Shown here: positions 24,161-37,330 of the stretch, piece after piece
Numbering within the stretch: the stretch's first letter is position 1
Layout of the letters: each line of letters opens with the position of its first letter
Source: Macrotrachela quadricornifera
Lineage: Eukaryota; Rotifera; Eurotatoria; Philodinida; Philodinidae
Reading direction: 5' to 3'
Assembly: GCA_022393335.1 (NCBI GenBank)
Contig: JAJEKB010020451.1
Span: 322,033 to 386,032, forward strand
Length of the DNA stretch: 64,000 nucleotides
Notes under the pieces: model-generated
The model's database searches: none
Told to the model about the DNA's origin: nothing
What the model saw: only the letters and a program-made list of their open reading frames with translations
Program-made: the position numbers and the translations under genes

Positions 24161-26577
24161 AAAAAAAAATCGAAAGAGATAGTGCAAAAGACGGCTTGTT
24201 TTTAGGGCTTCTCAAGAAGAGTGTACCTGTGGTCACTAGAGTTGGAAAAAATTAAATATTTTCATAACTCTAAAACTCAATGAGCTGAATTTTTTTCGGA
24301 AAATGGAGGACAGATAGTAGTCGTTATTCATGAAAGAACAGTCCTTTCCTAATTGAAGAAATTGAGAAATCCGATGGAGTCCTTTTCAAGAATTAAAACT
24401 TTGAATAATTTTGATATGCAAACTTTAAAATTTGTACCTATTCGATACTTGCTACTTTATGATTTTTATGTGTCCTGTATAGAAAAAGCAATGCATTATT
24501 TTATAAAATTTATTAATTATAAAAAGGTTTTCGTTCGAAAGAAAGAATTGCACAACAAAAATAAAAAGACGAAACTCTCATATACATAATTCAAAAGTTT
24601 CTTTAACTATTTTTTCTCTATGATATCACGATTGAATTGTTCAATAATTAATCAAATATATCCATGACATTCGAATGTCATTCATTATTTCCTAGAATGT
24701 TCATTGAATAAGTATTCATTATTGTTCTCCATCAGAATAAATTTGGCACATCATAATCTTCCGAATCATGACGGAATACAATAATTTAGAAAAAAAATAA
24801 AATTTTATAACAATAAATAATCAACCATGATCGATGTTTTATAAATTGTCATGGATTACGTTTGGTTTTGATTATTTGAGACTATTTTATTTTGTAGAAG
24901 ATATATTTAGTGAATTTTTCTGAAGCCTTTATTAGTTTATTTGTATATCAGCAATAAATATAGATTATTATTATTTTGACTAATTAGTTGTGAGATGAAG
25001 ATTCAAGTGAAGAAGCTTGATTTTATTCCTTTGACTTTAAATATTGAAATAGTTGTCCGTATTAGAAGAAACAATTGTTAATCAAAATTTATATTAATGA
25101 TTTTGAAAGATCGTCATTACATTATTCATTCAATTGTGATAAACACTTTGATAAAATCCCGATTTCCTTTACTTTAATCTGTTCATCCTTTTATTAAATT
25201 CTTTTCTTCCTTTTCAATTAAAAGAAGCTCATTTTTCTCTTTATTGCGAATTTTCACTGCTTGAAATGCACTTATGGAAGAAAAAAGGAATATTCTTGTT
25301 CTATCAACAACATATTTACAATTACCTTGATTATTTAATTTTGAATTTCTCATACGCAATAGATGTGAAAAGGTCACTTAACGAATGGTCTATAATAAAT
25401 TGCACTGCATATTTCTACTTTTTTTTTGTACATTGCTTGTTTAGAAAATGTATTCATATTTATTTTAAAAGATGGAAAATTTTAAGCTCTATAAGTCTAT
25501 CTACATCAATGCAATCATTTAATTGCGAATTTTTATTTTCTGCTAAGAATTATCAATTAGTGCAAGTCTTTGCTCATCAATGTTAGTGCTAAAGATAGAA
25601 TATTTAACATCAATAGATAGAAAATTTGATGAGCTATTCTTCCATGACTTTTTCAAGGTTTCAAATGTTGTTGTTGTTGAGGAGAAAAAAGCTTGATATT
25701 GACAACTGTTCCGTTAAATATCTGACTTGCTCTACAAAAAAATCTATTATTATTTCATCGGATGTAAAAAATCAAATTTAAACAAAATGATGTAATTCTT
25801 AAATTGAAAATTGTTTCAAATAAAATATTTCCCTCAAGTACTTCGCCTAAAAATTTTGAAATATGTAATTAAAGGTCTAAAATTTTATAGAGAATGTTGT
25901 AACATAGTTTTAATTTTAGTTCGACCATCATTAAATAAAGTAGATAGCTCTATAGAGCTTGAGATTTTCTAGCTTTTAAAACAACATGAAAAGCTCTACA
26001 ATCTATAATATAAAGCTCTTTTTAATTGCGCACTTTTTCTTTTCAAAGAAAAAAAAAATTCTATGAGGTCTTTTTTTGTCTTTGGAAAACTGCCATTTAT
26101 TGATCGCATAGAATTTTGCTTATTTTCAAAAGAAAAAGGTACACAATTAAAGTACGTTTTACTTTCTAAGTTATAGAGCTTTTCACGCTGCAAGTCATCG
26201 TATGTTTAGTTTTTTTAATAGTACTTATGTTGAAATTAAAATATGCAATGTTAAAGTATGGCCATTTATTACGGGACACTCATTATTGAGGACAACCTAT
26301 AATGATTCACTTTTTATAATTTACAGTTCAACACACATCATTACAATTAGATATGATTAAGGATATGAGAAATAAGTCGAGCAAAGAATTTCAAATGAGA
26401 TAGTACATTTGCATTCTGAAAAAAAAAAATTTTTTTTATCAACTAATATATTTATTTTTTTCCTTCTCTTTATTTCTTAACAAGTATATTTATATATATA
26501 TGTGAAGAAGAAATATTTTATTATTAATTTCAAAAATTCTCAGTAAAAGTGTAAGAAAGTTTTCATAAATTCTCCGT
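24161..26577. other. Gene-poor spacer with dispersed repeat core
   Basis: AT-rich. Two copies of the dispersed core (AAAAGCTCTACAATCTATA at about 25989-26007 and its inverse TAGAGCTTTTCACGCTGCA at about 26174-26192) face each other around a 170-bp loop. No gene supported. Confidence 0.4.
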
Positions 26578-27594
26578 ATGAATATTATGGAAAATCTCGA
26601 CAATGATGCACGTAAACTTATGATTATAGTTGGTATAATCATGTTTATATTTGGTTCAATTGGAAATTTTTTAAATATTTGTGTATTTTCAATTTGGTCT
26701 CGTTCTCGAACAATGTCAAGTGAACATCATAATGTTAGTCAAACAAATAATAGTCCATTATATTTACTTGTATCATCTATAGCAAATTTAATTGTAATTC
26801 TTTATCCATTATTAACTCGAATTATATTTGATGGTTATAATTATTTAGTATCATCAAATAATGTTTTTATATTATGTAAATTTCGATTTTTTATTTTACA
26901 TACATTTGATTTAATATCTTTAACATGTTTTTGTATGGCAACATTTGATCGATATTTAATAACATCACGAGATGCTCATTTACGACATATGAGTACAACA
27001 AAACATCGAACAAAACAAATTATTCTAGCAATTTTTATTTTATTTAGTTTACATAGTATTCCGATTGCTGTTTACTATGAAGTTTCAATTGGTGGTCACT
27101 GCGAAATAAGTGTATATGGATATGCTTATTACTATTTATATGTTTTTCAAGTATTACTTCATGGTATAATACCAATTATATTTCTTTCAATATTTGGTCC
27201 ATTAACATTCAAACATTTAAAAAGACTTCAACATCAAACACATGGTCATGGTCATTCAATTCATGATAAACAATTATCACGTATGCTTGTTTTAATGTCA
27301 TTTGCTATTATAATTTCGTCTATTCCATATTGTATTGAACAAATTTATTATGTTATGATTTCGGGTAATAATTCTCAAGTATCACCTTTAGTTTTTCTGT
27401 TACATGTTATTTCTTCAATTTTATTTTATGTAAATCCAGTATCAAGTTTTTATATATATTTTATTTCCACACCAAATTTTCGTCATCAAATTAAAAAATT
27501 AATTCATTGTGGTAGACATACTCATCTGATTGTTCCTCATCAAATTCATACAATAACAACGCCACATCCTGTTCATAAAGAACTTTGTATTTAA
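26578..27594 (+). CDS. Rhodopsin-family GPCR 2 (orphan)
   Basis: Intronless, 338 aa. TM1 GSIGNFLNICVF (about 26-37) has the conserved Asn. The Cys before TM3 is in NVFILCKFRFF, and TM3 ends FCMATFDRYLITSRD (FDRY in place of DRY). The outer-loop Cys is in GGHCEIS. TM7 carries YVNPVSSFYIYFIS, a good NPxxxFY. The C-terminal tail is His-rich (HTHLIVPHQIHTITTPHPVH). A second in-frame Met, 3 codons downstream (MENLDN), could be the true start. AATAAA follows near 27626. Ligand unknown; same architecture as the receptors at 19.3 and 39.6 kb. Confidence 0.88.
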   Translation: MNIMENLDNDARKLMIIVGIIMFIFGSIGNFLNICVFSIWSRSRTMSSEHHNVSQTNNSPLYLLVSSIANLIVILYPLLTRIIFDGYNYLVSSNNVFILCKFRFFILHTFDLISLTCFCMATFDRYLITSRDAHLRHMSTTKHRTKQIILAIFILFSLHSIPIAVYYEVSIGGHCEISVYGYAYYYLYVFQVLLHGIIPIIFLSIFGPLTFKHLKRLQHQTHGHGHSIHDKQLSRMLVLMSFAIIISSIPYCIEQIYYVMISGNNSQVSPLVFLLHVISSILFYVNPVSSFYIYFISTPNFRHQIKKLIHCGRHTHLIVPHQIHTITTPHPVHKELCI

Positions 27595-28559
27595 ATCATT
27601 GTAATTGTATTGAATATCTTTATAAAATAAAAAAGCATTAAAGCATAAAAAATTTTTGAATGTGAATATTTTCTATAATAAAGCCAATGGACCTTATGAA
27701 AATTTTGAATTGTCACCTATATTTCCTGCTGCGTAGATGAATATGTTCAGTACACATTTCAAACAAATAGTCTGTGATTGTCGATATATTAACATTAATG
27801 TTAAGAAAACCTGCAAGTAACCGCTAAGAACATTTATCTATTAATAAATGCCCTTAAAATACAATATATGAAGTATTTTTAACACATGTAAAATGTCTAT
27901 TTTTTTGTAGAAATCATATAATTGAATCGGAAAAAGAAATACTAATCTAGGAAATTTTGTATATAAACATGAATATATGATGAATTTTCAAGATAGTATA
28001 GAAGTATAACAAATACATTCGACAACGATGTTTTTTTTACTACTAACAGAATATTCAATGAAAAATACTTCTGAATAAAATTTCAACATCATGTTAACAT
28101 GATTAAAATTAGAATCGATTATTTTCAAAATTTATCATCTAATTATAATTTTGTTTGAATTACAGAATAATTCGATTGAAATTTTTGGCTTTAAATTAAT
28201 CATACCTAGATATAATGTCGATTTTTCAGATTAATCTATTCTTCAAGCGTCAGTTTTCTTGGAAAAAGTTTCTAAAATATCCATTTCTATCAAGAGTTAA
28301 CTTTTAATAAATGTATTTGGTGATTTTTTTCATTATCTTTCACGGATCATCGATTGTTCTCTTCTTTGTATCATCATATAGTGAGTCAGAACGAAATTTC
28401 CAGCTTTTTCTTGCCTCTATGCTTTTATATATAAAATAAACTGAAATTTCGAAATAGTTTACATGTTGTTTGAAAAAAATTGATACAAGAGAAAATGTTA
28501 GTTCACTGAGTGAAGTGAGCTCTTTGAATGATGATTTTGATAGAATGCATCTTTAATCT
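27595..28559. other. Spacer
   Basis: AT-rich spacer after GPCR 2, without recognised coding or repeats. Confidence 0.3.
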
Positions 28560-30060
28560 GAAAGTTCCGACAAAGAAATGACTGTTGAGGAGATGAATTC
28601 AAACGTTTGAAATGGAATAAACTTAGAATCAGATGCAGAATTCGTGGAAGATCATAAGCTCATCGGATAAATAACTTCTACTTCAGAGATAATACAATCG
28701 ACCCTATCGATTGCTCTCCGCATTTCATCACGGACGACACTATTGGTCTTATGGTTCGTGAAACTAGTCGATATACGAAGCAATACTTGAAAACCTATGA
28801 GATCAGGACATGATCAAAATTTCGTCAATGGAAACCAGCCACTGATGAAGAAATATTCAAGTTCTTTGGGATCATCATCAAGATAAAGTTCGTATAAATG
28901 CCACAGCGGAGTCATCACTGGAACAACAGTCAATTGTATGGGTTGGAGAATATTCGAAATGTTAATGTTGAGAGTGAGTTTCGAATTACTACCCAAATTT
29001 TGGCATTTTTCGAACAACAATAGGCTGTTCCAGTTGAAAAATTTCAGATCTACTGAAAGTCAGGTTTCTGTCAGTACATATACCTAGCTCAGTTGCGTCT
29101 ATCAATGAAACTATAGTACCATGGTGAGGCAAGCTGTTGTTCAAACAATATATTCCTGGAACAACAGACAGGTACGATGTAAAGATGTATAAGCTAGCGA
29201 TTCCTAATAGATACACTTGAAATTATGTGATCTATATTGATGAGCGAGGTCCCATAGCAGGTCTTGCAGATGGTCAAACAGTGATAATGAATTTACTAGA
29301 TAATCTTGGATAATGTCATCGAACCATGGTAACTGTCAACTTCTTTACTAGTATTTCTCTTGCAAAACGTTTGTTGGAGCATAATGTACATCTTATTGGG
29401 TCACTAAAAAGTAATCGTATCGGATTGGAAGCAAAGTTGTTCAGAAAAACCTTCGATGCAGTAAATTTTACGGGTTTCAGAGTAAAGACGGCGTAAATTT
29501 GATCATGTGAAAAGACAAAAAAAAGGTTTTGATAATATCTATGAGACTATCAAATTCAGCAACTGTAGTCGATACAAGAAACAGCAATAGTAAAAATGAG
29601 CACATTATAAAGTTATAGGTTGTATTGGACTACAACGAAGGAAGACTAGATCGTGATTTATCTGATCAGCTATCATCATATTACGTGTGCCGTAGACAAT
29701 CAATCAAGTAGTATTGAGAGTCCGCATTTGAATTAGTTTTTGGGACGGTGCTAGTAAATAGCTATTTGATAGACAAGAAAAGCTATGCGGCAAACAAAGT
29801 AACCGTTCTGTAGTTTCGTGAAAGTCTTGTTCGATCGTTATTGCCTAGTATGTTGTTCGAGAAGCTGAAGTCGTATGTGAGACAGAAGCCCATTGATCAA
29901 GTGAAACACAAAACTCACTGATCACAAGTTTGCAGAAAAAGAGAGATTTGGTCGTAATGTTCGAAGGAGTTGTGTTGACTACTATGAAAAAAATTCCGGC
30001 AACAAAAATCAAGAGAAGCAAGTAATGGAGCAACAAAGAAAATTAAAACTTTGTTCATTA
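28560..30060 (+). pseudogene. piggyBac transposase relic, nearly full length
   Basis: Plus-strand fragments appear in family order: IGLMVRETSRYTKQYL (about 28745), RQWKPATDEEIFKFFGIII (about 28825), then YVIYIDERGPIAGLADGQ, then TMVTVNFFTSISLAKRLLE with the conserved Asp replaced (usual VVTDNFFTS), then LIGSLKSNRIGLEAKLF, then DRDLSDQLSSYYVCRRQSI and AFELVFGTVLVNSYLI (about 29725), then a Cys-poor tail similar to the relic at 2.7 kb. Many stops and frameshifts interrupt it. It is the most complete of the piggyBac copies here. Terminal repeats were not found. Confidence 0.82.
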
Positions 30061-31404
30061 GATTCTCTAAAACAATTTTTTAATAGAAGCGTCATGAAAT
30101 TCTTTGCAAAATTCTACGTAAATTTTCGTTCCAAATCTTCAATCAAGACAGTTAAGTAAATACTACGTGATGCGGAAAGTATGAAAACCGTGCAAATTCG
30201 ATACTTTTTTATTTTCCTATTGTTTTCGTGAAAAACATTGTCGATCTATACAAAATAAATCTGATAGAAAATTTTTTATCTTGATGATGTTACCGGAGCT
30301 TTACTAAACCGAGAACGTTTATTTACGAAAAATTTTCACATGTGTATCAATACTTCACTAGATCATTTTTAACAATTTTATTATGAATATTAACTATGAT
30401 TATATCTTTATAAATAATAAAGAATGTTTCAATCTGATTAAAATATTAATGAAAAATCCAAGATTTTCAGTGTGTACCCATGTCTTTTGTGACACACTGT
30501 AGATATATCGAACGAACGATCTTTCAAATTAGTTCTTGAACAAACTTCTTGCATTCTTATAAGTAAGAAAAATTCAAAGTTAGTTTTTATTGAACTTTCG
30601 CATAAATTGAATAAAATATTGCATATTCAATAGATTTTTCACTATGATAGACTCATTTGGATGTTCTTTACGTAAATACTTAAGAAATCTTCCATTCTAT
30701 TGTTTTGTTTCCCGTCTATAATGATATTTAAAATTTAGTTTGTACTTCATAAATTTCATCTTTAAAAGAAAACACGCATATTGATGCTCAACTCCTCAAT
30801 AGAACAGAAAAATACTATTGATCAATAAAAGATAGAAATTGTATTGTTAAACCCACAGTTCGTCACATTATTAGCAACAATTTTCTTTATTCGATGAGTT
30901 TATCAATTATTTTCAGTCTTACTTACAGATGAAAAAAATAGAACTTAAGAATTTTAATAGGACTTGTCTTTAAATAAAACTTCCCTCTATATTCGTAGAT
31001 TGAATTAACTTTCTATTAATTGGATAAATTCAATTAATTTATAGCAATTATGTTAAAAGTCTTAGAAAATTGTTTGTTAAACTTGGCGATACGTCGAAGA
31101 TACGTATGATAAAAAAGAATACATTTATTTACTGAATGAGTTTTTATCTATTGTGTTTATTATTATCATAAGACAACATATAAATGTGCACGATCCTATC
31201 CATTTTAACAGACTAAAAGAAAAAAAAAGTATATTTTTATTATGCAACAAAGAATAAGATAATTTTTCCATTGACAGTAACAATTTTGGTCTCCCATGTC
31301 GCCATTTTTCTATCAATTGCGATGCAACGCCCACAACTGTGGTGAAATGACGAGATTACGTTCGCTGCGGCGCAGCCATCGTAGTTCGTACTGACGCATG
31401 AAAA
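30061..31404. other. Spacer
   Basis: AT-rich until about 31270, where composition becomes more GC-balanced up to the TATA box at 31405, consistent with a proximal promoter. No coding signal accepted. Confidence 0.35.
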
Positions 31405-31491
31405 TATAAAAGGAGGTGTCGCAAGCATTCTAATTCATTTTAACTTTTTACAGTGAGGAAGACACTTCATTCATTTTTCTAAAGAATAAAG
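31405..31491 (+). promoter_or_regulatory. Probable TATA promoter and 5' UTR exon
   Basis: TATAAAAG at 31405-31412 is followed, about 30 bp on, by a likely transcription start and then a short non-coding exon ending at 31491 before a GTGAGT donor. A TTTTGTAG acceptor ends at 32569, one base before the ATG of the alcohol dehydrogenase. Together they fit a 1.08-kb 5' UTR intron of that gene. The upstream 100 bp is unusually GC-rich (GCTGCGGCGCAGCC). Confidence 0.4.
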
Positions 31492-31829
31492 GTGAGTGCC
31501 AGGGTGTACTAAATGATTAATACGAATATCTAATCATTACATGGATGATTATTGATTAATTAATTACTAAACTATTGATTTATTATTAATTTATTATTTA
31601 TTAAAAGTTTAAGTTATTATTACATAATTACTAAATTAATCAGTCGTTAATTAGTTATTGGTTCATGATCCATCGCTGATTATCACTGACAGTGAATGAG
31701 TCACCTCTATTAATAACTGATTAACAATGATAATATATGATGATCGGTAAACATAGATCATGCTGAGATTGACTGAGCATTATCACTTACAAGTGTGATT
31801 TTTTTATGATAGTTTTGATATAACTACGA

Positions 31830-31990
31830 TCGCACTGTGACCCGTAATTGCGAAAAATTGCGACGGAGTTACGCGTGACTGCGATTTTTTTTGCGGTTAC
31901 GCACAATTTCGATTTTTTTTTCGCAGCTACGCGCAACTACGATTTTTTTTCGTAGTTACGCCACAACTGCGTCGTAGTTTGACCGTAATT
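31830..31990 (+). repeat. Degenerate ~40-bp tandem repeat rich in TTTTTTTT and CG
   Basis: About four units of the type GCGATTTTTTTT + GCGGTTACGCGCAACT. CpG-containing words (TACGCG, TACGCA) are unusual in this AT-rich region. It lies in the proposed 5' UTR intron of the alcohol dehydrogenase gene. Confidence 0.6.
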
Positions 31991-32570
31991 GAACACATGT
32001 GCGCTTTATTTAGCAGTCTCTGTGAATAAAAGCTTTTATTGACTATTGTTTCAACTGATTCTCTTCAACATCATTCAGTAAGAATATTCAGGTATTTATA
32101 TCTATGAAATAATTGTTTGGTAAGCATCAAATTAAAATATCGTTTAAGATAAGTGTATGAAACGAATAAATGTTAATTAAATTCTATTCTACTATTTCAT
32201 AGAATATAAATTAAGAAAAATTTCTAATACATATGCAGCTGTTTGCAAAAAACCTTAGAAATATTGTTCCATATATATCATCTTCTATACAAGTACTCCT
32301 CGATTTGTTTTATATACTGCTAGATAGCCCGCGACGAGTACAATACATGGCAGTATAATTTCATATTTTATTTATTCACTTCTTCAAGTATCGAAAAGGA
32401 AAGAAATCACACTTCTATACATACAACTTGTAGTATATGTATCGAGATTTTAGTTCTCAAAAAGTGGCTTTTGTACTTACTTATAATGGTAGAGAAAAAG
32501 ATATTAAGAAAAAGAAATCTTTCCAAGTTTTTAGCAAACAACTATATATATATATAATGTGTTTTGTAGA

Positions 32571-33817
32571 ATGATGGAAGCTGTGATATTCAAAGGTGTT
32601 GGGAAAATTGCCACTGAAAATCGTCCTATTCCAACATGCATAGATTCAACAGATGTGGTAATAAAAGTCCATGTAACTGCTGTATGTGGTTCAGATTTAC
32701 ATATATACAGAGGGCATGAGCCTTGTCAAACAGATGTTGTTATGGTTAGTAGGAGTTTGTCAATTTCAATTAAGAATGATTTACTTTTGATATAAATAGG
32801 GCCATGAATTTGTTGGAAAAATAACTCAGATTGGATCAGATGTTAAAAATTTCAAGTTGGGTGATAAAATAATTGTATCTTTTACAATTTCTTGCGGTAA
32901 TTGTTTTTATTGTCAAAAAGAACTTACTTCACGATGTGAAAAATCTGTATTTTTTGGATCAACTTTACTCGATGGTGGACAAGCCGAATATGTTCGAGTT
33001 CCTTTAGCAGGTAAGATCTTTTCATTCTTTGAATTAAACGTTCTTTCTTGGGATAAAATACTATTGATAATGTATATTATTTGTCTAAAAGATAGTACTG
33101 GATTTCTTGCTCCAAATGAAATTTCTGATGATCTTGCATTTCTTATGGCTGATATATTTCCTACTGGATATTTTGCTTCAAAAAATGCATGGAATTTGCT
33201 TAGTGAAAAGGAACGTCAAGATCCAAATCTAACTGTAGTAGTCATTGGTTGTGGTCCTGTTGGTTTATGTGCTATAACAGCAGCTTCTCATAGATTTCCA
33301 ATTGTGTATGCAATAGATACCGTAGAAGAACGTCTCGGTTAGTATTATCTACATTTTTAGAATCATCTATTAGATCTCTATTGATTTAATGATAATAGAA
33401 GAAGCTAAGAAACATGGTGGTATACCAATTAATCTTAACAATGATCCTGTGAGTGCAATCAAAAAAGTAACTGACGGTCGAGGAGCTGATGCAGTTTTAG
33501 AAATAGTTGGACATAGTGATGCTTTACAACTGGCTTATGATCTAATTCGTCCATGGGGTGTTATTGCTTCTGTTGGCGTACAACAAGATCCATTACCATA
33601 CAAAGGTCCTCAACTTTATGATAAAAATGTACGTTTACAATTTGGACGATGCCCAGTTCGAGCTTTATTTCCTGAAGCACTACAACTTTTTCTGGAAAAA
33701 CAGGATCAATTTAAAAGTTTTATATCTCATCGGATGAAGTTGTCAGACGCTGCAACGGCTTATCAATTGTTTGATCAACGATTAGCTCGAAAAGTTATTT
33801 TTGATTTACGATCATAA
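32571..33817 (+). CDS. Zinc-dependent alcohol dehydrogenase (MDR superfamily)
   Basis: Four exons, 32571-32744, 32800-33010, 33092-33337 and 33399-33817, sum to 1050 nt (349 aa). The medium-chain dehydrogenase pattern is complete. The catalytic-zinc Cys is in AVCGSDLHIYRG (about 43) and GHE follows across the first intron. The structural-zinc cysteines are in CGNCFYCQKELTSRC. The Rossmann glycine motif is VVVIGCGPVGLC, then YAIDTVEERL, the NAD-binding acidic strand, and DGRGADAVLEIVG. It should oxidise an alcohol or reduce an aldehyde with NAD(P); the substrate cannot be told. All introns are 54-81 bp. The start could also be the next ATG (32574). It looks intact. Confidence 0.9.
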
Positions 33818-36711
33818 CTTAATATTGTTTATTACATTTAACTATTTTGCATAACATAAATTCATGAATAGAATAATTAGACACAGAGTGATTCTATCTT
33901 TTAAATAAGCGACAAGACCAACTTTCTATTTTCAACTTTTACTTCTTCGTTATTGGAGTTTTTTGTCAAAATAAACTTTATAGCGAATAATGCTCTTTAG
34001 AATCAATACAATTGTACACAATCTTTTTCTTTTGTATTATTTTCATCTCTATCATAATCTTCATCATCTATATATGAATATTTTTCAATTTAATCATTGT
34101 TGATTTTAGCAATAATCGCCTTTTTCCGTCGTTTTTTATCTTCCATAGTGACTTCCATAAGTTAAGTTGCATCGTACCATATACGTAGAAGTGATAGACT
34201 GAGGAAAATCAATAATAGTTCAAATAAAAAATCTATGACGGCATAATTTTTATTTCAATATCAGTTTGAAAACTAGTAAAAGAAACTACTGGTCTACCTC
34301 CTTAAGGCACTAATACTATTATTAATTGTGTCAGTAATGATTGATCATTGTAAGATGAAAATATTATTATCTATAATCTTTTACTTATTGAAGAGTCTGT
34401 TTTCGATTGACACTATAAGCTGATTTAGCGATGGATAAATATAATTAAATTTGATGAACGTAATCAACAAAATATTCATCAAATATATAAGCTATTGATC
34501 GTGGTATACACCACTGATCTGATGAAGATTTCTATGTTCGATGAGAAGTTGATGATGTTTCATTTTAATCGAGTATATACTGGATAATTGCTGGATAATT
34601 CATAGCATGAATCATTGTTTCCTATGAAATTCACTCATATTCTATACAGTACTGGAATGACTCAAACATTAGAAACGCTTCGATCAAAGCTAAATTTTGA
34701 ACGATAATTATGGTATGAAAATGAAGCAGATTAATTGAATTTATCCCGTAGGAAAACTATTCCAACAGGGCTGAGGGAGTCATGCCATTTCTCGAGTCGA
34801 GTCGAATTAAGCTATCTTTGCCACTATTTTGCTTTCTGTTTTCTTACAAAGAATATCAGTAAAAAGTTTCCCATTCCAGCAGCTCTAACTCTGTTCCTAA
34901 TTTTTACACAGAAGAACCAGAATAACTTACACGTACAATAATATAGTATAGCTAATCTAGGCTAATAAATATAGCATTACAGCGTACTAAAAAATTTCAT
35001 CGTTTTGCAAGAAAAGCCTAACTTGTTTACAAACAAACATCATAGATTATTATGTAAAATAGATCTCTTATTACGTTTTAAACATATCCCAACAAAAATA
35101 TTCGCATTCATAAAACATGAAAAATTATCTCTTAAAAATATCATTTTGACAGAATAGACGTTCGTTTGATGCTGCTATTGTAGGAACTCACATGTATCGA
35201 AAGATTGATAGTCATTTTTTTGGGAAGATGAAAATAGAGAAGGAGAAGTCCTCCACTTGTATCCTTTGTTGAGACATAGTAGAAAATCAAGGATAGAAAA
35301 TTTTTGTGATCATAATAGTCTTACGCAGTAATTATATCATACTATGATAGAAGAAATCAAGCATGATGCTATGTAAATTTCTCATTTATTTTATTACATA
35401 TACTTGTACACCCTTCAAAGATGCGTTAAAATTAAAATGCGAGAAAAAGATGAACATATTTGATCATACAGTCGACGATTAAAGTCTTGTGGGTCTAGAA
35501 ATGAACTTTTTGTATTATCTTTGATGTTACATATATAGTTTCTTCTTTGAACAAAGTGAAAATAAGTGAATACATTCATTTTTGAATGACTTATTGAGAG
35601 ATGACATGGCTAGTGTAAAGTGAATTCGAGTTTATAAATTTTGACCATTCAGAGGGAGGAGTTTTAGCTCTGCTCCGTCAACGAGTAGTACGTAGAATAT
35701 TGAGCACGAAATTACGAATTGCAAGTCATTTAGTAGAAATCCGTTAACTCAAAATTCCAGTCTCATATTATACAAACTCTCATTTTTGAACAAGTTCTAC
35801 AAAAATGGATGCATTCACATACTTTTACTTTGCTCAAAGAAGAAGCAAACACTTATAAAAATACTATGTGCTGCGTAAATGTCTTGAACTCTTCTATATA
35901 TCTATGTATTATATTCTATTCTCATACGTCAAAAGTATTATAAAAAATTGATTTCAAAATAGGTAAAAGTTTTGTCATCGACTGATAGATGCAGACTATG
36001 TTTAATCAATAAATGGATGTGAATGCATACACTCGAAAATGAGCTTGAAAAATTTAGTCGAATTTAATATACTCACTTAGGATCAAAGTTCTGAATAAGT
36101 CAGAATTTAATTTTACAAGTTATAATGTTCTATAACAGCGGAAAAAATCTTTTTTGAATAAGTGACTTGAGTCAAACAGTCGAGGCAACACTCTTAAATT
36201 TTCGAGTCTAAGTCATGACTCATCTAAGAACAAGTCAATTTGCACTTTTTAGAATCAATACATACTGTTTTGCCTTAATCCAATTCACAATGAAATGTAA
36301 TGGATCGCAAGAGATACTCAAAAATTCGACCTAGTTTTCTCTACTGACCAACAGGCCAAGAATCTATTCAATTGTTGTTCATTTTTTTTTCTTTCAATTA
36401 ACATTTTGTCATTGATTTCTTGTTGGCATAATTTTTTAAAACAAATATTGACTAGATCGGTATCTCTATTATAATAATAAAATCCTTGATCAAATTCTCA
36501 GACTGTCTAAAAACATTCGAATGAATGAATAATCGAAAACGTTACTCCTTGTTTTCATATCAGCGAATAACATCTGTCCTGAATAAGATATAAGTAGTAT
36601 TTTCAATCAACAATACTTGTAGGACAAGTTGAATCTACAATAATACTAATTTATTTTTTGTAGAAATATTTTAAAATGAATCAACACGATTTAGTATCAA
36701 ATACAATAACA
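33818..36711. other. Gene-poor spacer
   Basis: AT-rich, no gene recognised. Contains the inverted repeat at 35538-35855. A short, more GC-balanced patch at about 34735-34830 has no recognisable product. Confidence 0.3.
35538..35855. repeat. Imperfect inverted repeat
   Basis: Left arm TTCTTCTTTGAACAAAGTGAAAA... (35538-35588) is complementary at roughly four in five positions to 35797-35855 (...TTTACTTTGCTCAAAGAAGAAGC). The loop is about 210 bp. Probably a decayed MITE. Confidence 0.45.
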
Positions 36712-37330
36712 TCAAGTTGAATCAAATTCAGTGTCTAGTTGATATGAACTCACTGTCGGATTAAACAGTTTTTCGATAACAATAATCCATTTAATGATTT
36801 GACTCGAAGCATCTTTTATACAAAATTCATCGAGATTTTCATTTTCATGAATCAAATAACAGGTATCATAATTCACTTGCCATATTCCCTCTCGAATAAA
36901 TTGATGTAGTGCAGGATTATAAAATGGATTACCATAAGTGTAATCAATTAGACGTTTCTCAATTTCGAATACTTTTACCATACGAACTTCTGCAACAAAC
37001 CAAGCATCGTGATTGTGTAACTTAAGTTTGCTCTTTCAACTGATTGAACAAAGTAAATACATGGTCCCAATATTCCATTTTTACCAGGAAGAAATTCTGA
37101 ATGAGCTATCTTCGCCTCTGTATCAGCTCCTGTTCTATGAAAACCAATGTAAAGTGGCTGTGTTGAAATTGTATTCGAGCTTAAATTATTTAGATTTAAG
37201 ATCAAGTTGCGCCATCGTGGTTGTGGTTGAAACTCAGTTGAATGAAACACAACAATATGTTTACGACGACGATTTGTACATGGATCTCTTTTACATGGCG
37301 CATCACCAAATATATTCTTATCTCAATTGT
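36712..37330 (-). pseudogene. PARP-like / ADP-ribosyltransferase-fold protein, frameshifted
   Basis: The minus strand reads KHIVVFHSTEFQPQPRWRN, then LYIGFHRTGADTEAKIAHSE, then GILGPCIYFVQSVERA. After a one-frame shift near 37030 it reads KLKLHNHDAWFVAEVRMVKV, then IREGIWQVNYDTCYL, and closes at 36712. The G-x-H-R-T...IA.S.F....G.LGP.IYF.QS pattern matches the NAD-binding core of PARP/Gig2-like ADP-ribosyltransferase domains. A TGA at 37323-37325 interrupts any upstream extension. The frameshift is near the YF.QS-to-VRM link; a mis-seen micro-intron is unlikely but possible. The function would be ADP-ribose transfer if it were intact. Confidence 0.55.
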
